From positions 62,001-126,000 of the forward strand of contig JAEXIT010000008.1 in NCBI GenBank assembly GCA_023446155.1: DNA of 64,000 nt, given 5' to 3'. Shown here in pieces: positions 34,504 to 43,537 of the stretch. Numbering within the stretch: position 1 is the stretch's first letter; every line of letters starts with the position of its first letter. The position numbers and the translations under genes are program-made. The notes under the pieces are model-generated. The model made no database searches. It was given only the letters and a program-made list of their open reading frames with translations, and had not been told where the DNA came from. The stretch comes from Bacteroidota bacterium. Its GTDB lineage: Bacteria; Bacteroidota; Bacteroidia; Flavobacteriales; Flavobacteriaceae.

Positions 34504-34914
34504 ATGAGAGTAGTATTTCTTAGTATTTTGTGCAGTGTTTTTTTGCTTTCTTGTCAAAATGATACCAAAAAGCAAGAAGAAGGCAAAGCTATTGCAAGCA
34601 AAATGGAAACAGCTGAAAAATATCAGATGAAGGTTTTGCAGTCGTCTAATGATGATTTTACATTAGTCTGTTTGAATCGATTTACAGGGGATGTTTTTGT
34701 TCGAAACAGCAACGGATCTTGGTATAATGCACAAGACAAATCTCAAGCCTTAAAAAAATACGATCACGCGGTCTATTCAATTGATATTACCAAAAAAGCC
34801 GATGGTGCATTCCAGATAATTTTATTTAATAATAAAAATGGAAATGTATATATCCGATCCTATTCCAGTGCCTGGTATGAGGCTTCAGGGATAAGAGCTT
34901 TGGAAAATAACTAA
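34504..34914 (+). CDS. Small lipoprotein with a duplicated motif
   Basis: The 136-residue product has a lipoprotein signal (VFLLSCQND, lipobox Cys near residue 17) and a charged linker. The mature part contains two copies of one motif: TGDVFVRNSNGSWYNAQ at about residues 59-75 and NGNVYIRSYSSAWYEAS at about 111-127, each preceded by a strand (LVCLNR, IILFNN). This resembles two repeats of a small beta fold. I do not recognise the family. A hairpin follows its stop, so it may form a unit of its own within the polysaccharide locus. Confidence 0.8.
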   Translation: MRVVFLSILCSVFLLSCQNDTKKQEEGKAIASKMETAEKYQMKVLQSSNDDFTLVCLNRFTGDVFVRNSNGSWYNAQDKSQALKKYDHAVYSIDITKKADGAFQIILFNNKNGNVYIRSYSSAWYEASGIRALENN

Positions 34915-34920
34915 TTTTTC

Positions 34921-34960
34921 TTGTGGGGTGTTTTTTTAAATGCCCCACAGATTTTTAAAA
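34921..34960 (+). terminator. Weak terminator-like hairpin after the lipoprotein
   Basis: TGTGGGG pairs with CCCCACA across a 14-base T/A-rich loop, then GATTTTT follows. It lies between the lipoprotein stop and the polymerase ATG and probably reduces read-through. Confidence 0.5.
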
Positions 34961-34962
34961 TA

Positions 34963-36258
34963 ATGATTGTATATCTTTCTTTAATAATAGTTTTACTTTT
35001 TGTAGTATATAATAAACGGAAGTTATTTGTTTTATCACCGGTAGATATCTTTATTGTATACTATCTCGCAGTTGTTGTTTTCACAACACTTTATCATTTT
35101 TATTATCCGAGATCCGAAAAGATAAATTTCTTTAATCTGGATATAAAAAACCACAAAAATTTTACCGAACAACTTTGCGTTTTTTTACGCGTGATTACCC
35201 TGTTTTTATCCGGAGTCTTCCTTTATAAATTTATAAATCCCACTTATAATGCGATTAACCGAAAGCCAATAGAAGTTGTAAATTTAAAGGATCGAAAAAT
35301 CAATTATAAGGTTCTTAGCGATGTTACAACGGTACTGTTGCTGATATGTGTCCTTTTGGTGTATCTGGATTACGGGGATCAATTGTTTGTTCGGAAAAAA
35401 TATATTCCAAAAGACAGTTCCGTTTTAAAAATGATCTATTCCAACCTGATGATTTTTATTTCGGTTTTGGCCGGTATTCTGATGAATAAATTTAAAACAG
35501 TATCCCGAATTGCTATTTTCACCACTGTTTTTATTGGGATCTGTTTGGGAAGTAGGATCGCCTCAATTTGCTTAATTCTTTTTGGGATAACCTATTCCTT
35601 ATTTTTAGCGACCCGAAAGGAAAAAATCGTATTCCTTTGCTTTTTCGTCCCTTTTATGACGATCTTTTTCGGGTATAACATCTCGCTGCGATCGGAATCA
35701 TTTGGACATGGTCTGATTCCGTATATGGAGGTGACATTTAAAAGACCGGAAATAATCTTTGAATATACGGTTAGGAATATATATTATACCTTTATTTTTG
35801 GATTCTATGTTACATCCGAAACCATTAAATTATATAAAGACGCTTCTATAGACAAACTAATGACTTGTATGAATCCATTACCCGGTGGAATGGTCAATTG
35901 GTATCAAATATATAAACAGTTACGAATTAACATTTTTGCTCCTTTTTCGGCAATAGGAGAGTTGGCAAAATTCCCGATTTTTAGTTTCTTTTATTACATC
36001 TTCCTGGGCTATTATTTTTCAGTGATCGATAATTTTATAAAAAAATCGATCGTAAACAGAAAATATGTTTTTGCGATTATTCAAGTATTGATGTTGCTTT
36101 TGTTTGTAATGTTTAGTTATGAATATAATTTAAGGTCTACCCACCGATTTATATGGTACTCCGTTTTTGTATTGATAATCTCCTTTTATTTCTACAAAAT
36201 CAAGAAAATAAAATTTGTTTTTAAAGAAACGAAGAATGATGAAAGCATTACTCAATAA
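34963..36258 (+). CDS. Polytopic membrane protein, probable Wzy-type polymerase
   Basis: The 431-residue protein starts MIVYLSLIIVLLFVVYNKRK and has about eleven hydrophobic segments. It includes GICLGSRIASICLILFGITY and a large periplasmic-type loop (about residues 240-330, NPLPGGMVNWYQIY). Length, topology and position between flippase and glycosyltransferase suit an O-antigen/exopolysaccharide polymerase of the repeat-unit type. Sequence conservation in this class is too weak for certainty. I chose the ATG at 34963 because an upstream TTG frame runs through the hairpin at 34921-34951. Confidence 0.75.
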   Translation: MIVYLSLIIVLLFVVYNKRKLFVLSPVDIFIVYYLAVVVFTTLYHFYYPRSEKINFFNLDIKNHKNFTEQLCVFLRVITLFLSGVFLYKFINPTYNAINRKPIEVVNLKDRKINYKVLSDVTTVLLLICVLLVYLDYGDQLFVRKKYIPKDSSVLKMIYSNLMIFISVLAGILMNKFKTVSRIAIFTTVFIGICLGSRIASICLILFGITYSLFLATRKEKIVFLCFFVPFMTIFFGYNISLRSESFGHGLIPYMEVTFKRPEIIFEYTVRNIYYTFIFGFYVTSETIKLYKDASIDKLMTCMNPLPGGMVNWYQIYKQLRINIFAPFSAIGELAKFPIFSFFYYIFLGYYFSVIDNFIKKSIVNRKYVFAIIQVLMLLLFVMFSYEYNLRSTHRFIWYSVFVLIISFYFYKIKKIKFVFKETKNDESITQ

Positions 36259-37432
36259 AAACTGGAATTATCTGATAAACAGTATTGCTGTTTTATTTGG
36301 ACTTTTTGTTTTACTGCCATTTAAGGCAAAACCGTATTTAGTCGTACTGCTATTTTTAGTGTCGGCATTATCTTATTTTTATAAGAAAGGCAATGAAAAG
36401 CGGGCAATTAAGAAAGGAATCCCGATTTTGCTACTTTTTATCATTGCACTCGTTTCATTATGCTATACAAGCAACCTGAACGAAGGTTGGAAAATTATCG
36501 GCAGAATGATTCCTCTTGCATTACCATTAGCATTTTGTCTGCTTACCGACGACGATAGAGATCTGTTCTTTAAAACGTTCCGAAAGGTATTTGTGCCGTC
36601 ATGTGTACTCTATACCATTCTAATATTTATATACCTGAATCAGTTGGGTTGTTTTTCAGGGGACATGTCTTTAAATTATGGCTATTCCTATATTATGTTT
36701 GAGTTTTGGGGAATAAATGATCATCCAATTTATATTTCAACATATTTTGTGATTGCATTATTTTTTCTGTTGGAATGGGAACTTAAACCCAGAATAGTAT
36801 CCTATTTGCTTTTTATAATATTGTTTTCCGGATTGTTAATCTTATCCAGAAAGGGATCTATAATTTCTTTTTTGCTTTGTGTACTTGTATTCTTTTTTTC
36901 CAAAAAATCCAAGGGATATTGGATAAAGGGATCGTTTATTATTGTGCTAATTTCGTTATGTATGATGTTGATTCCGGAAATCAAGTACCGATTTTTAGAA
37001 TTGGTATCGGTTGACCGGATTGTTGAAAATCCGGAAACATCAACAGGAATACGCTATATAGTCTGGAAAACGAGTGCAGAATTGATCCAGAAAGCGCCCG
37101 TTTTGGGATACGGAATAGGAGATGTTCAGGATGTGCTAAACCAAAGTTACATTGATAAGGAATACGATCAATTAGCAGTTGACACCTATAATGCGCACAA
37201 TCAGTTTATACAGATTGTATTATCATCGGGAATTATAGGATTAGTATTGTTTTTAGCAGGGACTATCTTTTTATACCGTCAGTTTATCGCATCTAAAGAA
37301 AAAATAGGACTACTCATTTTGACGTTTTTTTTAATAGTATTTTTAACAGAAAGCTATTTGGAACGACAAAATGGAATTATTTTCTATTCATTAATAATGA
37401 GTATGTTTATTTATAAAAAGGCTCGGACATGA
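36236..37432 (+). CDS. O-antigen ligase/polymerase (PF04932-type) membrane protein
   Basis: The protein (398 residues from the first of two adjacent ATG codons) has about ten hydrophobic segments. Its Wzy_C/O-antigen ligase signature is APVLGYGIGDVQDVLNQSY followed by NAHNQFIQIVLSSGIIGLVL, the conserved HN(x)5-7 G-G loop. It could be the WaaL ligase or a second polymerase. It overlaps the preceding gene by 23 bases and the following glycosyltransferase by four (ATGA), so the genes form one operon. Confidence 0.85.
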   Translation: MMKALLNKNWNYLINSIAVLFGLFVLLPFKAKPYLVVLLFLVSALSYFYKKGNEKRAIKKGIPILLLFIIALVSLCYTSNLNEGWKIIGRMIPLALPLAFCLLTDDDRDLFFKTFRKVFVPSCVLYTILIFIYLNQLGCFSGDMSLNYGYSYIMFEFWGINDHPIYISTYFVIALFFLLEWELKPRIVSYLLFIILFSGLLILSRKGSIISFLLCVLVFFFSKKSKGYWIKGSFIIVLISLCMMLIPEIKYRFLELVSVDRIVENPETSTGIRYIVWKTSAELIQKAPVLGYGIGDVQDVLNQSYIDKEYDQLAVDTYNAHNQFIQIVLSSGIIGLVLFLAGTIFLYRQFIASKEKIGLLILTFFLIVFLTESYLERQNGIIFYSLIMSMFIYKKART

Positions 37433-38514
37433 CAAAAAAAATAGTGGTGATAGGTCCTTTTCCATTACCGGTTTCCGGAGTAAGTCTGGCAAATGAAGTA
37501 ATTGCCAAAGGACTAAAAGGTAAAAACTGGGAGGTTAAGCAAATTAACACCGAGTTTGCTTCCGGTGTATCCGACAGACATGGGACGATCAGTATGGAAA
37601 AGGCTCGTTTTTTTAAATGCTATCTGGAGGCTTATAAAATTATAGCGACAAAGATTGTTTATATTACTATTGGACAATCGTTTTTAGGGGTTGTGAAATA
37701 CCTTCCCTTTATGATGCTTTCCAAGTTTTTGGGGAAGACATTGGTTGTACATTTACACGGGAACCATTTGTTGGAAGAATACAACCAATTAAAAGGAAGT
37801 AAAAAAAAGATTTTTGGTAAATTAATAGCAATGTTCGACTATGGAATTGTACTGTCGAAGTCGTTGCGTAAAAATTTTGAGCCATTTATAAAACCCGAAA
37901 ACATCTTTGAACTGAATAATTTTTTTGAGGATTCATTAGTAATACCGGAAGAAGAATTACTACAAGTAAAAGAGTATTCAACCTTAAAAGTGGGCTTTTT
38001 GAGTAACCTGATCGAAGAAAAAGGGATCAATGTTTTATTGAAAGCCATACAGCTTATTCGGGAAAAAGGTATAAAAATCGATTTGAAAGTTGCGGGGAAT
38101 AAGGTAATAGAGAATGATCTTACGGAATTGTTTGCTAAAAATGAGGTCGACTACAAGGGCGTTCTTTATGGTGAAGCTAAAAAAGACTTTTTGAGAGACT
38201 GTAATGTTTTTTGCTTACCAACATATTATAAAATGGAAGGTCAGCCAATTAGTATTTTGGAAGCCATGTCGCTAGGAAATCTTATTTTAACAACAAATCA
38301 TGCCGGAATTGCCGATATTTGTAATGAAGATAACGCCGTTTTTTGCGAAAAAAACAATGTGGCGGATTTAGCAGAAAAATTAGAAACATTATATTACAAC
38401 CCGCAGATTATTGAAAAAAAGGGACGTTATAATATTACATATGCTAAAGAACGCTTTACGGAAGAACACTTTATAATTAACGCGACTACACTATTAGAAA
38501 AATGTATAAACTAG
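37429..38514 (+). CDS. GT4-type glycosyltransferase
   Basis: The 361-residue cytoplasmic enzyme has an N-terminal IVVIGPFPLPVSGVSLANEV and a C-terminal Rossmann half with KVGFLSNLIEEKGINVLLKA and the E-x7-E donor site in MEGQPISILEAMSLGNLILT. These fit GT4 retaining transferases of capsule and O-antigen loci. It overlaps its upstream neighbour by four bases and the acetyltransferase by 13. Donor and acceptor sugars are not predictable. Confidence 0.9.
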   Translation: MTKKIVVIGPFPLPVSGVSLANEVIAKGLKGKNWEVKQINTEFASGVSDRHGTISMEKARFFKCYLEAYKIIATKIVYITIGQSFLGVVKYLPFMMLSKFLGKTLVVHLHGNHLLEEYNQLKGSKKKIFGKLIAMFDYGIVLSKSLRKNFEPFIKPENIFELNNFFEDSLVIPEEELLQVKEYSTLKVGFLSNLIEEKGINVLLKAIQLIREKGIKIDLKVAGNKVIENDLTELFAKNEVDYKGVLYGEAKKDFLRDCNVFCLPTYYKMEGQPISILEAMSLGNLILTTNHAGIADICNEDNAVFCEKNNVADLAEKLETLYYNPQIIEKKGRYNITYAKERFTEEHFIINATTLLEKCIN

Positions 38515-39029
38515 AAGAATTTCATTTGCCGGAAGGGTTTAGAGGCCGTAGTGCTGTAGTTGTTCAGTTATGGTGGCTTATTCATTTCTTTTTGTTTCGG
38601 CCTTCACCACAATTTATGTATGGATGGAGACGATTTTTACTGCGATTATTCGGCGCTAAAATCGGAAAAAAGGTAATCATTCGCCCTTCGGCACAGATAA
38701 CCTATCCCTGGAAAGTAACCATTGGCGATTATTCGTGGATTGGTGATGATGTTGTTTTGTACAGTTTGGGGACGATCACCATTGGTACGAATACGATTAT
38801 TTCACAAAAAGGATATATCTGTACCGGATCGCACGATTATGATAAAATAGATTTTCCTATTTATGCCAAACCAATTATAATTAGAGATTCCTGTTGGTTG
38901 GCTACAGATGTATTTGTAGCACCCGGAGTCGAAATAGTTGATGAAGTTGTTATTGGCGCCCGATCATCGGTATATAAAAGTATATTGGAGAAAGGAGTAT
39001 ACAAAGGAAATCCGGTTGCAAAAACCTAA
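38502..39029 (+). CDS. WcaF-like hexapeptide-repeat acetyltransferase
   Basis: The 175-residue protein has an N-terminal amphipathic segment (LWWLIHFFLFRPSP), then left-handed beta-helix repeats (KIGKKVIIRPSAQITYPWKV, IGDYSWIGDDVVLYS, GTITIGTNTIISQKGYICTG). SHDYDKIDFPI contains the likely catalytic His. It closes with GVYKGNPVAKT. This matches colanic-acid type WcaF O-acetyltransferases, so the glycan is probably O-acetylated. It is the last gene of the plus-strand block; a strong terminator follows. Confidence 0.92.
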   Translation: MYKLEEFHLPEGFRGRSAVVVQLWWLIHFFLFRPSPQFMYGWRRFLLRLFGAKIGKKVIIRPSAQITYPWKVTIGDYSWIGDDVVLYSLGTITIGTNTIISQKGYICTGSHDYDKIDFPIYAKPIIIRDSCWLATDVFVAPGVEIVDEVVIGARSSVYKSILEKGVYKGNPVAKT

Positions 39030-39047
39030 AAAGACCGTTATAAAAGA

Positions 39048-39080
39048 ATGCCCCCAAAAGTAAGCTCTTTGGGGGCATTT
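39048..39080. terminator. Bidirectional terminator
   Basis: ATGCCCCCAAA and TTTGGGGGCAT make an 11-bp stem followed by T residues, between the convergent acetyltransferase and the first beta-helix gene. Confidence 0.9.
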
Positions 39081-39094
39081 TATTTATAAGTGTT

Positions 39095-40903
39095 TTATTC
39101 GATCACATAAGGCTTTATAGCATTTGGATTAATGATCGGATTGGCTACATTGTTTACTTTCGCTCTGCTATTAGGATTAGAATAGTACGACACAAAGGTT
39201 ACCCTCCATTCATTAGGTTCAGTAAGTTTACTAGGATCGGTTGAATATCCCGGAGCATAACTGGTAATATTATAACGAGGCAAACGATCCGTTGGATTGG
39301 AACCATTGTTTCCGGGCACAAATACCGCGTTGATAAAAGTAAGTCCGCTGCATCTTTGTTCGGCTGGACTGGTAGCGGTATCGAGTACCAAATCGTCATA
39401 CGTATTGTTCGCCGCCAAACTATTACCGTTAAAAGCTTCACCGGTTAGTGTACTTTCAGAGCATCGGATCATTTCCATACCAGAGCCTCCGTTAAATTCA
39501 TAGCGATTATTTGCAAATTTATTTCCGGTACATCCCATAAGGAAGGCGCCTTTATCTCCATTTTCGAAAATATTACCATTAATTACAGATGAGTGAACCC
39601 GGTTTGCTAAGAAAGATACCGCTTTTCGATTCACATTTTTTAAACTACCATAATTGGTAGACATTCCAATTTCATTATTCGATATCCAGCAATTCACGAC
39701 ATCACGAAGGTGTAAAGCACCAAGATGACCATTGTCTGTCGAAGTATCGGTACCATACGGAAGTGGTGGTGGTAATGTTACCCATTCTCCATTTACAGTA
39801 GGAATCCACAATCCCTGAATCATATTGTTTTCAATTCGGGAGGCATTGAGTTGCGTACTTAAAATACAATGCTGTTTGCAATACACAATATTATTATTGT
39901 ACAATCGATTCCCCGTTCCGTTAAACCAAACGGCGGCAATTAAATTATGACCGGTTGCGGCATTTTGCGATTCCCCATCAATATTCAGGTTTTCCAAAGC
40001 CGAATTATTAGTAGAGTTTAAAAACTTAAAGATATATTGTGCCGAATTAGCCGGTCGAATGATAACAGGTGTCTGGTAACTTAGATCATGACTCACGCCT
40101 TGTTCGCCGGAAAACGTAAAACCGGATGGAACTTCAATATCTTTTAAACGGTAAATCCCTTTTGGAAAGACTATTTTTACACCGCGAGTATTTTTAAAAA
40201 CGTTAATAAGTGCGGTTAATTGATCGGAATAATTTGTAACACCATCACCTAAAATTCCAAACCATTTTACGTTAATGGCTGTTCCTTCATAATTGCGAAC
40301 CCAACGTCCGTTGGCAGGATTGGTAATGGTTGGTTTGATAATGGTGCCACCGTTATCATCAGCAGCAGTATATCCGGCAACACGCCAGATAAAATAACCA
40401 CCACCGCCATCATTATTACCGGTATAATCTTTTACATATACCGCATCACCTTCAGTAGCGGCAATTGTTCCGCGTAGGCTGTTGATATTCGGAATCAATT
40501 TAACGCCATTTGTGGTACTACCACTGTGTAGCGCATAGGGAACACTTAAAAACTGACTGATTCCGGATACGGTATAATTGGTTCCTCCAATTGGATCCAG
40601 TTCCACTTTTAAATACTTGTTTCCGGTTCCCCACGGAATGTTGGCAAATGTTCCGGAAAGAACCGTACCTCCTCCGATTTTTAAATCGTAAAAACCTTGT
40701 GCATTCGTTGTTTTGGTATGACTTTCACTATAAAGAACCGTACCAAAGGGAACAATGTCCATGATGCTTATTTTAACACCAACACTGCCGTTAATAGGAA
40801 CATTACTACTATTGTAAGCAATTCCCTGGTAGCTTATTAATTGAGGCGCTTGAGCAAAAACGGCACATGAAGTAAGCAGTAGTAATAAAAATATTTTTTT
40901 CAT
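39095..40903 (-). CDS. Secreted beta-helix protein with tail-fibre-like N-domain, paralogue 2
   Basis: The 602-residue product has a signal peptide (MKKIFLLLLLTSCAVFAQA). Residues 20-130 form the Bacteroidota N-domain PQLISYQGIAYN ... VLYSESHTKTTNAQGFYDL ... SVPYALHSG. A Pectate_lyase_3-type beta-helix follows (WFGILGDGVTNYSDQL, GVKIVFPKGIYRL, then Asn-rich coils). No T9SS sorting domain is present at the C-terminus. It parallels the next gene along its whole length, so the two arose by tandem duplication. Such helices occur in polysaccharide lyases and depolymerases; the active site cannot be placed by eye. Confidence 0.88.
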   Translation of the reverse strand: MKKIFLLLLLTSCAVFAQAPQLISYQGIAYNSSNVPINGSVGVKISIMDIVPFGTVLYSESHTKTTNAQGFYDLKIGGGTVLSGTFANIPWGTGNKYLKVELDPIGGTNYTVSGISQFLSVPYALHSGSTTNGVKLIPNINSLRGTIAATEGDAVYVKDYTGNNDGGGGYFIWRVAGYTAADDNGGTIIKPTITNPANGRWVRNYEGTAINVKWFGILGDGVTNYSDQLTALINVFKNTRGVKIVFPKGIYRLKDIEVPSGFTFSGEQGVSHDLSYQTPVIIRPANSAQYIFKFLNSTNNSALENLNIDGESQNAATGHNLIAAVWFNGTGNRLYNNNIVYCKQHCILSTQLNASRIENNMIQGLWIPTVNGEWVTLPPPLPYGTDTSTDNGHLGALHLRDVVNCWISNNEIGMSTNYGSLKNVNRKAVSFLANRVHSSVINGNIFENGDKGAFLMGCTGNKFANNRYEFNGGSGMEMIRCSESTLTGEAFNGNSLAANNTYDDLVLDTATSPAEQRCSGLTFINAVFVPGNNGSNPTDRLPRYNITSYAPGYSTDPSKLTEPNEWRVTFVSYYSNPNSRAKVNNVANPIINPNAIKPYVIE

Positions 40904-40929
40904 AAGATTGAGTACGTAATGATTATAAT

Positions 40930-42711
40930 TTAGTTGATAAGATAAGGGGTTACTGCCGGATTAGTAGTATTGTATATTGAAGATCCGGAAGCTCGACTCG
41001 AGACGTGGAAGTAAGGCGCAATAATAGTAACTTTCCAGTCTCCGGAGTTTGCAGCATAGTTTGTTATATTATGTCTTGGCAGTCGGTTGGTTAAATTGGC
41101 ACCATTATTTCCGGGAATGAATACCGGATTGACAAATGTGAGTCCGCTACTTTTTTGATCAGACGGACTTGTACTGGTATCGATTACGACATCGTCGTAA
41201 GTGCCACCGGCGGCCATACTGTTACCCAAAAAGGTTTCGCCGGTAAGGATGCTTTCGGTACATCGCATTAATTCCAAACCACTACTACCATTAAACTCAT
41301 ATCGGTTGCTGGAATATCGGTTTAAAGCACAATCGAGAAGAAAGGCGCCTTTATCGCCATTTTGAAAAATATTACCACTGATTACCGATATGTTAAATTT
41401 ATTCCCCAAAAGAGCAACCGCTTTTCGATTACTATTTCTCAGGTTTCCATAATACGGAGACATTCCGATTTGGTTATTCAGAATCCAACAATCTACAATC
41501 CCATAGTCGCCTCCCATATTGGCATGTGAAAAATGAAGCACGCCGAGATGACCGTTATCTACGGAAGTATCGCTTCCATACGGTAACGAAGGAGGTGTTC
41601 CTCCCGGAGGAACATACAATCCCTGAAACATATTATTTTCGATTCGGGATACGATCAATTTGTTGCTAACGACGCAATGCTGTTTGCAATACACAATGTT
41701 GTTATTGTATAGGCGGTTTGCGGCTCCGTTAAATAAAACGGCAGCAATAAGGCTTTGCCCGTTTGTAGTGGCTTCACCATCGATGTTCAGATTTTCTAAG
41801 GACGCATTTTTAGTTTCGTTTGAAAACTTAAAAATATATTGAGCTCCCTCTACCGGTCGTATAATAACGGGAGTGTCGTAATTGAAATCATGACTAACCA
41901 CCTGTTCTCCGCTAAATGTAAATCCGGTTGGGACATTTATATCTTTTAGGCGGTAAATACCTTTTGAAAAAACAATCTTTATGCCGCGGGTGTCTTTAAA
42001 AAGATTGATCAGGCTTTGAAGCTGCGGACTATAATCGGTAGTCCCGTCGCCCATAATACCAAACCATTTTACGTTAATGGCGGTGCCTTCGAAATTGCGT
42101 ACCCAACGACCGCTGGTCGGATTGGTAATAGTAGGCGTAATAATTGTACCGCCATTATCATTGGCAGCAGTAAATCCGTCAACACGCCATACAAAATGAC
42201 CACCACCACCATCGTTATCGTTGGCATAGCCTCTTACATAAATGGCGTCGCCATCGAAAGTACCAATTTTTTGACGTAAGGCATCCACTTTGGGAAGAAA
42301 GGTAAGACCATTTTCGGATGTACCACTGTACAATACATAGGGAACACTTAAAAATGGATTGGTTCCGGATGCGGTATAATTTGTTCCGTTGTTAGGATCC
42401 ATTTCTACCTTTAAAAATTTAGCACCGCTTCCCCACGGGATGGTATTAAAAGTTCCGGAAACAACCGTTCCACCACCAATATTTAAATCATAAATCCCCT
42501 GAGCGTTGGTTGTGGGCGTATGTGTTTCGCTATATAAAACCGTTCCCGTTTCACTGAGATTAAGAATACTGATTTTAATACCAATAGGACTATCCATAAT
42601 AGGAGTATTACTGGCATTATAGGCTATAGATTGGTAGTTGATGAGCTGTGGTGCCTGTGCAAACACCGTGAAAGAGATCACGGATACGAATACAAGTAGG
42701 ATCTTTTTCAT
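40930..42711 (-). CDS. Secreted beta-helix protein with tail-fibre-like N-domain, paralogue 1
   Basis: The 593-residue product starts at ATG 42711 (MKKILLVFVSVISFTVFAQA, signal peptide); a longer frame upstream lacks a signal and overlaps the preceding gene. The N-domain (PQLINYQSIAYN ... VLYSETHTPTTNAQGIYDL) is followed by the Pectate_lyase_3 motif WFGIMGDGTTDYSPQL and beta-helix coils (IVYCKQHCVVSNKLIVSRIE). The C-terminus has no sorting domain. It lies four bases after the mini T9SS protein and 26 before its paralogue, so the three form one operon. It is highly similar to paralogue 2 except for short loops. Confidence 0.88.
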   Translation of the reverse strand: MKKILLVFVSVISFTVFAQAPQLINYQSIAYNASNTPIMDSPIGIKISILNLSETGTVLYSETHTPTTNAQGIYDLNIGGGTVVSGTFNTIPWGSGAKFLKVEMDPNNGTNYTASGTNPFLSVPYVLYSGTSENGLTFLPKVDALRQKIGTFDGDAIYVRGYANDNDGGGGHFVWRVDGFTAANDNGGTIITPTITNPTSGRWVRNFEGTAINVKWFGIMGDGTTDYSPQLQSLINLFKDTRGIKIVFSKGIYRLKDINVPTGFTFSGEQVVSHDFNYDTPVIIRPVEGAQYIFKFSNETKNASLENLNIDGEATTNGQSLIAAVLFNGAANRLYNNNIVYCKQHCVVSNKLIVSRIENNMFQGLYVPPGGTPPSLPYGSDTSVDNGHLGVLHFSHANMGGDYGIVDCWILNNQIGMSPYYGNLRNSNRKAVALLGNKFNISVISGNIFQNGDKGAFLLDCALNRYSSNRYEFNGSSGLELMRCTESILTGETFLGNSMAAGGTYDDVVIDTSTSPSDQKSSGLTFVNPVFIPGNNGANLTNRLPRHNITNYAANSGDWKVTIIAPYFHVSSRASGSSIYNTTNPAVTPYLIN

Positions 42712-42715
42712 AAGC

Positions 42716-43171
42716 TTAGTTTTTGATGATTTTAAAAGATACGGCTCCTTCAATTTTTGGTACAACGGTATAGGTGCCTTTGATCAATCGTGACAAATCA
42801 ACGTAGGTTTCTTTGTGAATTGATTGCTGTACGACTAACTGACCGGAATCACTATAAATTTCGATAGCAAAACTCAGTTCGCGCTCTTTGTTATAGTGAA
42901 TAAAAAGCTTATCCGTTACCGGGTTGGGGTAATACGAAAAAGCGGGACCATTGGTAACAACCGCTCCCGGCAGATGGGTGGCTATGGTTATCGAATCGTT
43001 TTCTTTTAAATGAGTGGTATAAGTCAGCGGAACATTAATAACACCCGTGATGTAGTTAAAAGAATTGTTGGTACTGGAATAGGATGAAGAATTGATCCTG
43101 TAGTTGTTTTGTTGTGCATATCCGGACAAGCCCGTAACACAAATTAGAAATAGAATGTAGGTTTTATTCAT
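42716..43171 (-). CDS. Mini-protein consisting largely of a T9SS type A sorting domain
   Basis: The 151-residue product has a signal peptide (MNKTYILFLICVTGLSGYAQ), a Ser/Asn/Tyr-rich spacer of about 55 residues and then a type A C-terminal sorting domain from about residue 78 (FSYYPNPVTDKLFIHYN ... LIKGTYTV ... VSFKIIKN). Such domains direct export and anchoring by the type IX system and normally follow a large cargo domain; here there is almost none. It heads the operon with the two beta-helix proteins. I chose ATG 43171 because the signal peptide begins there. Confidence 0.86.
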   Translation of the reverse strand: MNKTYILFLICVTGLSGYAQQNNYRINSSSYSSTNNSFNYITGVINVPLTYTTHLKENDSITIATHLPGAVVTNGPAFSYYPNPVTDKLFIHYNKERELSFAIEIYSDSGQLVVQQSIHKETYVDLSRLIKGTYTVVPKIEGAVSFKIIKN

Positions 43172-43537
43172 ATAATAGTTGATTAGGTGACGTATTAAAA
43201 TAGCCACAATCCGATAGTAAGAAGAGGCTATTGGGAACTATATTAGAATGAAATAAAATGATTTGGGAAATAAAGATAAATGCCGTCGTAATCGCAACAT
43301 TGTTTATCTATATCCTAAAGATATTAAAAAAATAAAGCCAATGGCGTTTTTAAGATTAAACGTAATAGTATAATAATAGTGGATTTTGTCTTCCGATTTC
43401 GTGAATCAAAGGAGTATAAAAAACCTCCTATAAAACAAATTACACTCGATAAGTCATAATATAAGGTAATTTTTTAACATTTATGTTTGTAAATAATCAT
43501 ATATTTATGTTGTATTATTATATAAAAAGCAAAAAAA
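43172..43537. other. Divergent spacer between the T9SS operon and the SGNH gene
   Basis: No gene is visible. The region carries a promoter for the SGNH gene near its right end. The left part, upstream of the minus-strand operon, has no clear -7 match. Confidence 0.6.
43482..43489 (+). promoter_or_regulatory. -7 element for the SGNH lipoprotein gene
   Basis: TATGTTTG fits TAnnTTTG, 48 bases before the ATG at 43538. Confidence 0.55.

Noticed and set aside
34921..34962. Upstream TTG start for the Wzy-like gene
   Set aside because: The extension encodes a hairpin sequence and not a plausible N-terminus; the ATG at 34963 begins the first membrane helix.
39095..42711. Beta-helix genes as phage tail spikes
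   Set aside because: Both have Sec signal peptides and lie in a chromosomal glycan locus with a T9SS gene; no phage structural genes are present.
39095..42711. The two beta-helix genes as one broken gene
   Set aside because: Each has its own start, signal peptide and full-length domain set; they are complete paralogues.
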